A DNA stretch of 64,000 bases from positions 3,844,001 through 3,908,000 of the forward strand of contig NC_079881.1 in NCBI RefSeq assembly GCF_029227915.1, written 5' to 3'. Position 1 is the stretch's first letter. Each line of letters opens with the position of its first letter. Under the pieces are notes generated by a model that searched no databases, was not told where the DNA came from, and saw only the letters and a list, made by a program, of their open reading frames with translations. The position numbers and the translations under genes are program-made. Positions 35,901-48,207 of this stretch are shown here, piece after piece. This DNA is from Hydractinia symbiolongicarpus. Taxonomy: Eukaryota > Cnidaria > Hydrozoa > Anthoathecata > Hydractiniidae.

Positions 35901-38900
35901 CATGGATGACATGTGTAATTTTATATCTTTATCCCGTAATAGCAGGTGTGAAAATATTCATAATGTTGTAGCGTCAACCTTTCTAATTTAAATATATCTC
36001 ACATCAGGAAAAGAAATGTGGAATGCTATTTGGGTGCTTCACATTGGCAAACCTGTGTCTCGCATTAGCAATTATATGTTTTTTTGCCATTGCATGCTTC
36101 CATACACGAACTACAGTTAAATTTAAAAAAAATGAAAGCAAAACCTTTGTAAAGTTCAGAAAAGGGGAAAAAGTAGGCTGCAAAAGTTCTATTTTACTAG
36201 ATGTGTAGGCCAGGTGTTGGAATCCTAGAGAATTTAATGCTCATTTTGAGCTATGCAGACCTATTGAGGGTTCGTACTCTACAAACAATTACCTGCAACA
36301 TCCAACGGACCACACAGTCTGCCATCTCTCCCATTTTCCTCATTTCCCTCACATGGCTAGGATTAACCTAGGGCTATGGTACCATTCACTTATATTAATC
36401 GTCACTGAGGGTTAATGAAACCCTGTTATGCTGCACAAAATGTGAGAGTTATAACCACTAAGCTACGACAGCAAAGAATCACCAAGCTAGAGGGCCACTT
36501 ACTTTTTGTACTATAAAACAATTTGCATGATATATTGGAAACATCTCAAAATGATTGGGGAAGTAGGGTGTGCTGACATCAGCCAAAAATTTGTGACTTT
36601 GGGGTCTAACTAACTAACCTAAGTTTTTTTGTGAACATTGACAATAGCAGTTGGTAGTGCATGAAGATAGACTTTTTTACAGAGGTTTAAAGACACTGGG
36701 TTCTCAAGGTTTTTTGATAACAAACTGGTTGCTAATGTTTTGTTCACTATGCAGTTCCTTTTGACAGTATTTTTTTTCTACTTTCTTCTGATAAGCCCAT
36801 CTGTGTTAGTCTAATTATGTTCTGCCATTTGGCTATAATAACCCCAAAGATTTTGAGTTCCATTCTTGTTTGTTTTATTCATTTATGTGTTGTTTGTATG
36901 ACCTTAATGTTAACATTTCCTTTGAAGGTTTAAAGGAAGAAGAAGAAGAAAGAATGTTAAGACTCATTTGTTGCCCTGATTTAAAGTTTGTTCACGATTC
37001 CGATGTAGCTAATACTATCCATCCGTTTGATGAGGAACACTATGAAGCGGTTAGAGCAGCTCAATTGAGTGGTTGTCAGGTGAATTTAATGAAAATTAAT
37101 CAGTCTGATAAATTCTTGGATGATGAATCAATAGTTGCTGATGTCATTTCTCTTTGTGTGACCAAAGTGTGTAAACTTAGTGGTGAAGAAACCATTGATA
37201 AAGTCAAGCAAACAGAAACAAGGAGTGAACTTGATCAGGCTATTGATAAAGAATTTCAAACATTCAAAAAGGAAATTAAATCCAAAAACACGTTTGAAGC
37301 TGGTAGGTCAATTTATATGTCGTTTAATTATTATCGTTGTGAGTACTCTTGAATAAATGTTCTCAAAACAAATGAAATTCACAGTTTTTGGAATTTGCAC
37401 AAAGCAAACGTGTATTTTTAAAATCTCTGCATTGTTTCTCACGTAGTATTCGCACCCAAAGGACTTGTATTTTTTGCTTCTGAAGTAATAGTAGGAAAAT
37501 ACATGACAATGTGGTAAAAGCATAAAAAACCTGTAAAATCCTGCAAGATTTTGGAAAATTGGTTATAGGTCCTGGAAAATCTAAAAAAGCAGCTATAAAA
37601 TTCTAGAAAAGTGACTTTTTAATAAAAATTCCAGGAAATGTATTTTAGAAAATTTGTTAGTACTTTGTTCTTTCGATGCTAATGTTTAAATGAGAGTTTT
37701 TTAAGTACTGATAATTGATTACATTTACCCCTTTATTTTTATTTTTTTGAACCATTATATATTGTTATTGCTTTGAATTCACTTTTTTATTTGATTTGTC
37801 TGAACATTGAAAGTCCTGGAATTTTGTTTTTGAAGTTTGCTGGCCACCCTGCATGATTTCTTTTTCTGTTCAGGGCTTTGCAATCTTTGCAATCACATTT
37901 ATGGTAAAACAATTTGCTTCTGACAGGTATCATTTCTAGGTGTTAAGGATTTGTAGTTCACAACTTAGTGTCCAGGTGTAATTATCAATTGCTGTTAAAA
38001 ATACTAAAAAACTTTGATGATAGTTTTCTTTTTTTCTTCTGTCTGTGCTACTTTCAACCAACTAGTAGTCACTCAAATTATAAAAATCCGTAATAATTAT
38101 TATTTTTATGCCAAGAAAACTTAAGTATGCATAATAAGATTACTTTAGGTTGAACATTAAAAAAAAGACGCTTAAAAGATATAAAATAAATTCAGATCAA
38201 ATTATTATTAGAATTATTTATTTTTTTATTTTTACTTTGTTAGAATAACTATTGTGATATTTTTAAATAAAAGAATCACAAATTTATTTAAGTATGAATT
38301 TTTTAACTACACTATTTTTATGTATTTTATTTCTTATGTACACAAGAATAAGTTATGGACGTGTCCATAACTTACGCAAGTCTCAGTGCAAGTCGGACTT
38401 GCGTATGATTTCAAGCCCTGTTGTTTGAGATGTAATTGTTGTGTTGTAATTGTAAGTGTTGTGCAAAGATTTATCTTGTATTTGTTTACATTATGCAATT
38501 TGCATAATTCAAACAAAAACTTCAGTCTCCAAACATTAGGAAATGACCTCCAGTAAAAAAAATAACCCTAAAAAATGGTAATAGAAAAGACACCATTAAA
38601 AGGGATTTGCTATAGCTTTTCTCAGTTCAAATTGCTGTTCTTAACGTATTTATTAAGCAGAGGAACACTTCAGGCATTAATTCTTCATAGTAGGATTCCT
38701 TTTTTTATTTAGCTGTTGAATTGGATGCAGAAGCGAGAACTAAAGGTGTCGAAAAAGGAAAAGCTGATTCTTCTGTTGTTTCCGAGGTTGGCAAATACAA
38801 CAGTGACGAGAAGTTGTTAAAACCTTTGAACGCTAAAGATTATTTCAAGCTTGGTATGGGAAACGGTTATACCTTATATAAGAACCAATTTTCAGTTCAT

Positions 38901-41900
38901 TTCCTTGCTAAAGGTAAAAGTGAGCTGCAAGCAGAAAAGGACAAAAGAAGGTCTTTGGGGTACAAATTTTGTTTGAACGACTTCCGATGGAATGGACAGT
39001 GTCAGAATGGTTTACAGGAACTGAAAGCAACATTAAGAAGCAGTATGTTGTCATTTGAAAGTTCACTCCCTACAGCTTTCTTGCATCCAGTTTGGTATAA
39101 GCAGCTACCATGTTGGATCAGAGCTGTTCGGTTATGTAACACTGTTGAAGATTTTGCTTCTCTCCTGTTAATGTTGGAAGAGATGATAAAACCAGTTATT
39201 ATGGTGACCACTTGGAAAGAAAGTTGTGGAACGTTAAAATTAAGGAGAGTGGTAGGCGAAGTTAAAAATAAGATAAAAACAAAAAAGCCAGACAAAGAGT
39301 CTGAACTAATTCATGTAGATGATTCGGGAAGTGAGGATGAAGTCATAGAACCTACAGGTAAAAACTTTTCCTTTTTCACATGATAATCTTAAATTTTTTT
39401 AATAAAGTTGAACTTTCATGCGACTAGACGATAGAGACTAGGAATATCTAGCAACCTTTAAAATTGAAAATAATCAAGAATTATTTTTACCTGGTTTGTT
39501 TAAAATAATCTTTTTGTTGCATTTTTTAAATATTATGTTATTTAGACAAAATGTACTCAAACCATACCAATATATACCAAATGAAATCTATGTCACATGA
39601 AGAAAAAGGTTGTCAATTCTTTCAAAAATCGAATAAAACTTTGGTTATCCTCTTGTTGTTAATTTTGGTCTAGCTATGTAAAAACTAATGGGACACCCAT
39701 AATAAACCATAACTAATAAATTTAGCAAGGCCATTTCATATAGTTAATTTTAACTAATTTATTAAGTCATGGAGGTTTTAAAAATGCATAACTTTGATAA
39801 GCACTGTTGTCATGCCATTTTTTTGCATTTATTAAATGATAGCAAATTATTATGGGTATAAAATTAATGTATCCCCTGATTGGTAATCAATTCATGTAGG
39901 CACTCAGCAAAAGTTGAAATTTAAAAAATTGAGAAAAAAATTCTTGATTTACATTAGCAAATTATTGCCATTGTGGGTTTTTATTTAATTTTAATGAAAC
40001 TTAACATATGATCTTTTGCTTTTTTTTCTTCACTAAATTTAATTGTAATGACAAAATTAAAAATAAAATGCTGACGCAAAGCATAAGTTTGCTGTGGAGC
40101 AGTTAAGTGCATAAAAATAAACATAAATTTTTACATTTTTAATTTCTTGTGACAGAGTGACTTGTGATAAAATTTCTTAAGGTGTGTGACCATTACCTGA
40201 TGTTTTAGTTTTAGTGCCAGTGAAATTTAGCTGGGTGCCTCGTCATACCATATGGGAGCAAAAGGGTGAGGAGTATCGGATAACAGGTGTTGGAGCATGG
40301 TGTTGGCAAAGACCAAAAAAGGGCAAAAAGAAGTACCCAACGAGGGATAAAAAGAAAAATATTGAGAAAGTACTGCGTAAGGTTAAATTGAAAAAAGGTA
40401 CGCAGTTTGTCAAAAAAGACTCCTTAAATGTTATTGAAAGTGCTCCTGAAGAATTTGATAGACGTGATGAAGAGGAACCAACTTCTCCAAGGATCTTTAT
40501 TAAAAGATTGGATATGTCACAAATCTCTGCCGCTAAAAATATTAGAACTCCTGTACTTGAATTTAGCAATAGTATTTCTGGTGGCACGTCTAAAGGTGCC
40601 TGTTGGTCTGAGGATACTCTAATGGAAGTCATGTTTGTAAATGAGTCTAATATTGGGACTGTTACTGTTAGCAACGGGCATACAAATACTAACTCATCCG
40701 TTAATTCTTCTTTTTCTGGAGATAATGTGTGTGCTAATTTTGGAACCACTGAGAAAAGTTCTGTTGACAATAAAGACATTACTATAAAGAAAATAGAGAA
40801 GTCTGTATTGCCCAGTGCACCATATGATGTGAAAGTCTCTTCCAGTTCTCAACCTGTGAACCTTCTTAAAGAAACCGAACTAAAAGACCTTTTAAATTCT
40901 GCATGTGTTAGTAAATTATCAGTTGAAACAAATGAACTTCTTACTAAACAGAATGGTGTTGAAGTAAACAGTATAGAAAAGGATAATAAAAAATCTACCA
41001 TTATTGTTTCTAGTTTGTGCAATTCAGAGAGCTCTATTACGTCTGTTGTCAGCACTGCTGTGTTAACCCAGCCATCATTTGTCAACACACAAAAATCCAC
41101 TCCCAGTAAAAAAATATCTGAAATCAGTAGTTTGGAACAAGCTACAACAGTGTTAACTTCTACTTCCATTGGCATTACTCACACTTCTGCAATTACTGTT
41201 TCTTCCCTAACTACTACTGTTGCACCAATACAGACCACATCATCTGTGTGTTTGCCTTCATCAACAGTTCTCACAGTCACGCCTACACCTAGTATATTGA
41301 CAAATGCATCAAAAGCTGAAGCATTAATACATGTTCCTAAAGAATCAGGCACATTGACTAATTTAGGTGCTGCAGGCTCCACCTTGAACAGCCCAGCAAC
41401 ATTAAAAGTAATTTCCAGTACTCGTGAAATTTTACCCAAAAAAGCAAGCACTGTTATTTCCCTGCCTTCTGTTGGTATGGGATTAACTCAAAATGTAATG
41501 ATGACTCCAAACAGGTTAGTTACTATAAATAATTCCGAGAAACAACAGCCTGTTTTGGCGAGTAGCAGTATTATCAACACACCAGTTAAGTTACCTCTTT
41601 CAAGAGTGATTTCCAAGGGTGCAAGCCCCACTGTAGTCCAAAATGCTCAGCCTGTTGTAATTAATGGTGGTAATAATGCTGCTTTGATGCAAGCTTTAGC
41701 TGCTGCTGGAATTAGACCAAACGATAGTGGTATTGTTGCGTTTCGAACAAGCACTGGTCATTTTGTTATAAAGACAGGGAAGAAGGGAGAAATGGCTTCC
41801 CAAGGAAGTATAATATTACGCCAGTCCAATGCATCTGTTTCCAGAATGGCTACTCCAAATAGCATTATAACTGCCAGCCCCAAAATCATAACAGGCCTGT

Positions 41901-44900
41901 CTCAAGTACGCCCACAGACAATTACACCTGGTGTTGCCAGCGTAACAAAGGGAACAATTCAACCGAAACTTCCTGGAAATGGTTTTACAACGTTGGTGAA
42001 CAGTGTCAACCAAATAAAAACTTCAAATAACCAAATCGTGTCTCCTGTGTCAGGTGGTAATACGAAAGTTGCAAAAGGTGGTGCTTTTTCGCCCAACAAT
42101 TCGAAAAAAAGTTTCCATACTTATGACGAAGATTTTTACAACAGTGCTCACAATAAGATGAAATATCTATTGCCTGTATTTCAAAAGCCTGAAGCACTAC
42201 TTAGTTACCAAGTCAAACGCCTAAAAGATCGAAGGCGAGGGATAAAATCCGTATTCATGCTCAAGGACTATCACGTTCAAAGGGTGGCACGTCAGGGTGG
42301 CTTCAGTGAGGTCGGCGGCTACTTATATAATTGCAAACCTTCGCTGACATGGCCAGAATCTCTCCCGCGACCGACTTTTCAAATGGCATGGAGATACAGA
42401 CTAACAGAAGCAAGACATATTGCCACTGTAGGTCATTTACTAAGAATGCTTCATTGTTGTTTAAAGTGGGATGTGTTGAATAACAAACCACCTAAAGGCG
42501 TCAACAGAGCTGTGACTTCAAACAAAGGTAAAACCTTTTGCCATTTTCACCATTGTGTAAGTGGTTGTTACAGTAGAGTTTCACAGGTTTTAGTTTAAAA
42601 GATGATGGTCAGGTTTTGCTATAAATAATGTATTGTGGTTTGGGGAAGTGTAAAGAACAACTTTATGTTAAAATTTTCTTAGCTTTCAAAAAGTGGAAGA
42701 CAGTATGTATCCCCAAAATTTTTTTTTCGAGCTCTACAACATTGTTCTCCACTTTAGATGTCGTCAGGATTCATAATTATTTGTGTTTTTTTCGCAGTGT
42801 AAAGTGGCGGAAAATGTTCTACCTAGTGTATATTTTCTACTATTGCGACCCTTTGCATGTTTATAAGCTTTTTACTTACAAAAACATTTGTTCTTAAAAT
42901 GCCTTGCAAAATGTTTCTAAATTGAAAGTTATATTCTACTGCAAAAATTTTTTTATTAACTATTCCGTGAGTTGTCATACAAGAGAAATAGATTTTTGTG
43001 TGTCTTTGTTTTATAGGCATCATGACTGTTGAAATCTTACATGGTGAGCCGTTAACTTCTGACGGATTGATATATCGATACAAAGTCAGGAAAAATTACC
43101 AGCCCTTTAAAATAAACAAGAAACCGAAACTAGAAAAGCCAGTTACACCTGTTGATACAACTCCAAAGTTTCGCGGATCTGCCACAGGTAAAATAAACTA
43201 ATTATTTACTGTTTATTATTTGTGTGTAAAAGTGCTTGTAATATATTTTAACTCCTGGAAAAAAATTTGTACCACAAATTACAAGACCTGCTCAAGTTTG
43301 TTGATGCATTTTCAGGAATAAAGCTTCGTGACCGCGTTACACCTATGAAATATACATTGGATGGCAATCTTTCTGAAAGTTCTAGTGAAGATGAAAGTGG
43401 GGAACCCTTTCCTAAAGAAAGGACAACTATTGAATCTTGGATCGATGAGGTGAGTTTTTTTTAAGTATTCGATAAAATAATTTTTTTGTTTGAAAAAAAT
43501 GTTGAAGTCTGAGTTGTAAGAAGTCGTTAACTTCAATTGTTTACTCTGTTAAACTTCTTCTTGTGCAATTTTTATCAGCCTTTATTAAATGTGCAAAATA
43601 TAGTACTTTTTAACCAATATGTAAAACTTCAAAATATTGGACTTTCTATGTCCTCCTAACTCTTAAGATCTAACAGTTTCTTGTTTTGAAATTGTATGTC
43701 CTGTACGAACAAAATTTTTTAGTCCTCCCTTGATCTCTGGGAAATTCGTCATTACTGGGAACGAGTTGAAAACGAGAGAAACCAGAAGCGCAACCAAGAG
43801 CTCTCACAAAAGCAAGTAATCCAAAAGCAGAAAGTGTCTTCCCTTGTTCAAGCAAGAAAAGACATCATTCAAAAATATACATCCCAGGATCTCGCAAAGA
43901 GAAACCAATCAAGTCCCAGGGTACGTTGTGCTGCACATGCGCGGTTTATTTTTTGATATCCATGAAAGAACATGGTGTAAATATGTAATGTAGAATCAGC
44001 CTTGCTTTTTCTGCGATGGTTGAGTTTTAAATCGTCTTTTAAAGTTACTAACACTTTCTCTTGATACAATGTTAACTTTTTCAAGTTTTCTTTCCACAAT
44101 TTGTTTACCTAGCCAACCAGTTGCAATGTTATTCTTGTTTTCAGTATCAGATACTGCCGAAGCAAACCATTAATTCAAGTCCCTTGCACACTTCTCGTTT
44201 GACCATCAGTCCTGTAAACAAACAAGTGATCACGAAACCATCCATGTTCCCTGCTATGAAATCATACCAAGCGAATCTTTTGAACAAGTATGCACCCTCA
44301 CTTTCGAACAGAGTGACTTCGAGAGGATCAAAACCAACAGTGTTGTTGTCACGAGCAGGTAAAGGTAGTGAGCAGTTTTATGTATGCGCTGCCGTTTGGA
44401 AGTTTTAAAAGGATTTTCGAGGTGGAAATTTTGTTGAGATTATATTCTGTGAACTGAGAACTCATCTCTAGTTGCATGACAATAAGCGAAACTTTAAGGG
44501 GCTTAAGAAAACTAGCAGTGATTGGAAAATTATTATTTATGTTTTCTCTTTTCTGTAAAACGCGTTGGTAGAAATATTTAAAAATATTTACAAGGCTAAA
44601 ATTATGCGTAACAACTTTTAAATTCGTTTGCACATTTTTCTTGTGCACTGAATAAAATCATATTCGATGTTTCATTATGTAGGTTCCACTCCCCCGGTGC
44701 AGAATCGACTTGGAAAAGGAAATGTGCCATTGAGTCTCACAAACAAAAAGTTGTATACAGACCCGGCGTGAGTTTTTCTTGGATATTTTTATGCTCAATT
44801 TGGTTATTACATAACAATTAGTAAGCCTGTACATTAGGTTTCAAGTGTGGCAAAGATAATGGATCAAGTGGGACTCGGACTAAAAACTCATTAGCCACGC

Positions 44901-47900
44901 AATCGCTCTATCAATATAAACTTTTCAAATTTTATAGATATTTTATCTCAAAAAGTGTCGTGGACAGTATCATTAAAAAGATCGAATCATCAGAAAAAAA
45001 AGAGAAGCGAAAGGTCGAGAAGCTAGCTAACGTTCTTCAGAAACAACGCGAACAAGAGACAGCCAGACTAAATAACTTGCTAGTCGAACGCAAAGAGAGG
45101 CTGAAATTGCAAATCTTACGGAAACGAGAGTTGCTGGAAACGGTGACGCTGAGAAACGTTCAAGACGAAATCGAAAGAGAACTTGGCTTCTCTGAAAGCG
45201 CGGTTAGTTGTTTATTGAATGAGATTTTTACTGGAAAATTGAGCGAAATATTTTTAACAAATTTTAATTTTGCTCCTTATTTCAATGTTATGGGTTAAAG
45301 TAAGTCAATAATAATTAGAACCATATGAGCGTTTCCCTCAATGTCAATGCACCGTTTCACAGCATCTATCAAGTCATGTTTTTTTATATAATAAAAAAAA
45401 ATTTAAATAAAAAACGTTAAGTAACGAAATAAATGTTACGTATTTTAATTTATACATTTTTAATATATATTCGTTGACGTAGACGGCAATTTAGTTGTGC
45501 CTTTCAGAAAATTAATAATTCGTGAATAAGCTAACTCTGTTTCATAATTTAATGAAGTATTTTTGTATTTAGCCTTCTGTCATTGACAGAACTGATGAAA
45601 TTCTCGCGCTCGAACCCACCAAAACGAGCAAGAAGAAGACGGATTTGAAACGAAAAAAATCAGAAAGCCAGGACGAGACGGTTCCTGAGGTTAAGAAAAA
45701 GAAGAAGCAAAAGATGAAGAATGTAGAGCACATGAATGTTGACGAAAGGTTGTACTGTGTGTGCAAAACACCTTATGATAATACGAAGTAAGCAGCTTAA
45801 AGTTTTCTTTTGAAACAAATAATCAACATTATTGTGGAAAGCGGACAAAAACTATCGCAAATGAAGTACTTTAAGAATTTTTTTGCATTTGGATCGATGC
45901 TCTTGGAAAATTTGTAGCATAAAATTTGCGTTTTCTGCCCGCTAAAAATGCTCTTCAAATTAATTCTAGTTGTACGAATAAGATAATTGTTAAAGATGTT
46001 TAAGATCAAAGTTTTATTCCTTATTTTGTTTTAGGTTTTATGTTGGTTGCGATCTCTGCAATGACTGGTTTCACGGTTCATGTGTCGGCATAACTGAAGA
46101 CATGGCGTTGACGATCGATGAGTTTATGTGTGAAGATTGCAGCCGACAAAAAGAAACTGTGGAGGAGCAAGAACTCTACTGTTTGTGTAAACAACCTTAT
46201 GACGATAGCAAGTAAGATATTTTTAGTAGTCGCAAAGTACACTTTGGTTTACACGTTATTTTTTGTAAACAACAACAACGAATTACCTATCGGTGCTGTA
46301 AGGTTCTTTGCTTTTTCGTGGACACTCTTAGGCTTTGGACGGCCTGAAAGACAAAGCATATTTGTCCTAAAAATTTAATTATCCTGTCTGGATTTTTTTA
46401 TTTAATAAATTTAATTTAATGTAAACCTTCATGCCTAACTTAAAAGATGTTGTTGTTTTGTTTAAGGTTTTACGTGGGTTGCGATTTCTGTCAGGATTGG
46501 TTCCATGGTACTTGCGTTGGAATAACTCAGTCAGAAGCCGATCTTATTGAAGAATACAAATGTCCAAATTGCTGCAAGAAGAACGACCAAGACCTCATCG
46601 AAATGAGGGACTTGACCGCGAAAGAATTAGATGGCTTAAGAAGACTGTATCGTTCACTGCTGGTGAGTGAGTCCACGTACCTTCTTTTTACTGCAATTCT
46701 CACTTACAAGAAAGAGTAGACAGTAATATTCTAATGTCGGGGGTCTCCTAATGTAGTGAATATTTAAAATATGGAGTATTTAAAGTAAGGCTTGGTTGAA
46801 ATGAAAAGCGCTATTCAGAAGTAAAATTCTTTGTATGGAAAAATACATTTTGTTCACTTGTTTCAAGACTTCTTTTTAAGGGAGGTAGAACGCGACGATA
46901 GCCAGGACGGAACGAATAGCTGTTGTGTTCAAATGTTACCTTTCTAAAAATGTTTTATGATTTCTATATGGATACGTTTGCTGTTTAAGTTTACGAATAA
47001 AAAAATCGTTTTAAATTGAACAACAAGCTGTACTGAAGCAGTTAGGCGAAACTGGTAAGCAAGAATTGTTGTCAAACAACAGGGTGACCACTCCTTAAAT
47101 TCCTTAAATAACACAAAAAAAAGAAAATCTCCTTAAAAGTACTTAAATATACTTAAAAAAATTGAAATTTTAGCTGTTCTCCTTAATTTTGCCTTATTTC
47201 TTAATTTTTCTGATCGTAACATTGTTCATCACCGGTGAAATAATACATATTTCTCTGTTACCTGAAATCTTTTAGGGCATAATTTATATGTATATTTGTA
47301 TAATATGTATAATTTTCTTATTTAGAACATAGTATGTAACATTAAAGATAGAGAACTAAAATTGTTTTTCTCCTTAATTATCCTTATTTTTTTAATTTTT
47401 TTTATTCTCGTCCGCAGCAAAATATCCTTAAAAAATATCAATTTTTCTCCTTTATTCTCCTTAATATCCTTACTTTTGTTCTCATTTTACTAGTGGTCAC
47501 CCTCAACAAGATGAGATGATTAGAAGGGTGTCGTCTTGTGCCAAAACTCCATTTAAAATTACCTACATTAAGAGGATTTACAATGTAATGTGTTCTGCCT
47601 TTTATTCTGCCTTCCCACCTGAGTGGACTCACCTAATAGCTTTTCTCGTTTTTATAAATTCAGTAACTTGCATGCATGCTTTTAATTTTTAGAATCACAA
47701 GATGGCATGGCCATTTTTAAAACCGGTTAATGCCAAAGAAGTGACTGATTATTACACAAAGATAAAAGAGCCAATGGGTAAGACCTGTGTTCTTTTTTTG
47801 TTTTATTTGGCGTGTATTGTGTATCACACAGATCATAACTACCAAAAAACAAACTTGAAAAACTATATTTTTGTCACGTATAAATAATATACAACACAAA

Positions 47901-48207
47901 TAATGTAGTTTACAGAACAGATACGGCACTTAACGCATAAAACACACTAAACACATAACAGCGTGTTTAAGCATTTGTTAATTTAACGATTGTATTCGAT
48001 TTAGATCTACAAACAATGAACGAGAAGCTACGAGCGAAAAAGTATAAAACATTGACAGATTTTGTCGCCGACGTGTCAAGGATATTTGACAACTGTCGAT
48101 ATTACAACCCAACTGATTCTTCATTTTACCGATGCGCCGAAGTGCTGGAAAACTTTTTCGTTCAAAAGTTGAAAGGATTTAAGAACACTTTGAAGACGAA
48201 CAAATGA
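32969..48207 (+). CDS. BPTF: BPTF / NURF301 chromatin-remodelling subunit
   Basis: The largest subunit of the ISWI-type remodeller NURF, which reads H3K4me3 and acetylated H4 and directs nucleosome sliding. Coding exons: 32969-34041, 35346-35518, 35683-35796, 36928-37302, 38713-39357, 40209-42527, 43017-43187, 43316-43449, 43723-43920, 44145-44358, 44683-44767, 44938-45202, 45573-45787, 46035-46211, 46467-46662, 47693-47777, 48005-48207. They total 6642 nt (2213 residues) and all phases match. Order: basic N-terminus, DDT about 123-180, PHD1 about 271-318 ([16 protein letters not shown]), WHIM-like stretch, conserved block 579-800 ([32 protein letters not shown]), Ser/Thr-rich linker, block about 1440-1560 ([12 protein letters not shown]), coiled coil about 1850-1920, PHD2 from 1982, PHD3 from about 2038, bromodomain about 2118-2210 ([14 protein letters not shown] with the acetyl-lysine Asn). 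It is shorter than human BPTF (about 3000 residues), mainly because the long Gln-rich segment is missing. Confidence 0.97.
34190..34450. repeat. Imperfect repeats in BPTF intron 1
   Basis: GAAGCTTAGAAT-type blocks near 34196 and 34285, a diverged AAAGCTCAGACTT near 34342 and a GAAGCATAGGAAT near 34438 recur at about 60-95 bp spacing. Each is followed by AT-rich sequence with TTTCnTTCTAAAATAA-like stretches. This is an old, eroded tandem array; the call is weak. Confidence 0.4.
36205..36478 (-). mobile_element. tRNA-derived SINE, family 1, near-complete copy
   Basis: Read on the minus strand it begins with a good A box (TAGCTTAGTGGTTATAAC). It continues through a decayed B box into the same body as the 23330-23580 element, including CATGTGAGGGAAATG and TTGGATGTTGCAGG. 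It lies in BPTF intron 3. Two copies in opposite orientation within 13 kb show the family is dispersed. Confidence 0.75.
44860..44925 (-). mobile_element. Possible tRNA-like SINE fragment
   Basis: On the minus strand the sequence TGATAGAGCGATTGCGTGGC, then TTTAGTCCGAGTCCCAC, has A-box- and B-box-like elements about 35 bp apart. There is no full cloverleaf or tail. It lies in BPTF intron 11, just upstream of exon 44938-45202. Confidence 0.3.
47081..47503. mobile_element. MITE-like element with AGGGTGACCACT ends
   Basis: AGGGTGACCACTCCTTAAAT at the left is inverted at the right as TAGTGGTCACCCT. The flanks AACAAC and AACAAG may be a target duplication. The interior is CCTTAAA/CCTTATT-rich low-complexity sequence without a coding frame. 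It is inserted in BPTF intron 15, just before the bromodomain exons. Confidence 0.7.

Noticed and set aside
37780-37860. A second AGGGTGGCCA-type MITE in BPTF intron 4
   Set aside because: Only a right-end-like motif is visible; no left inverted end was found.
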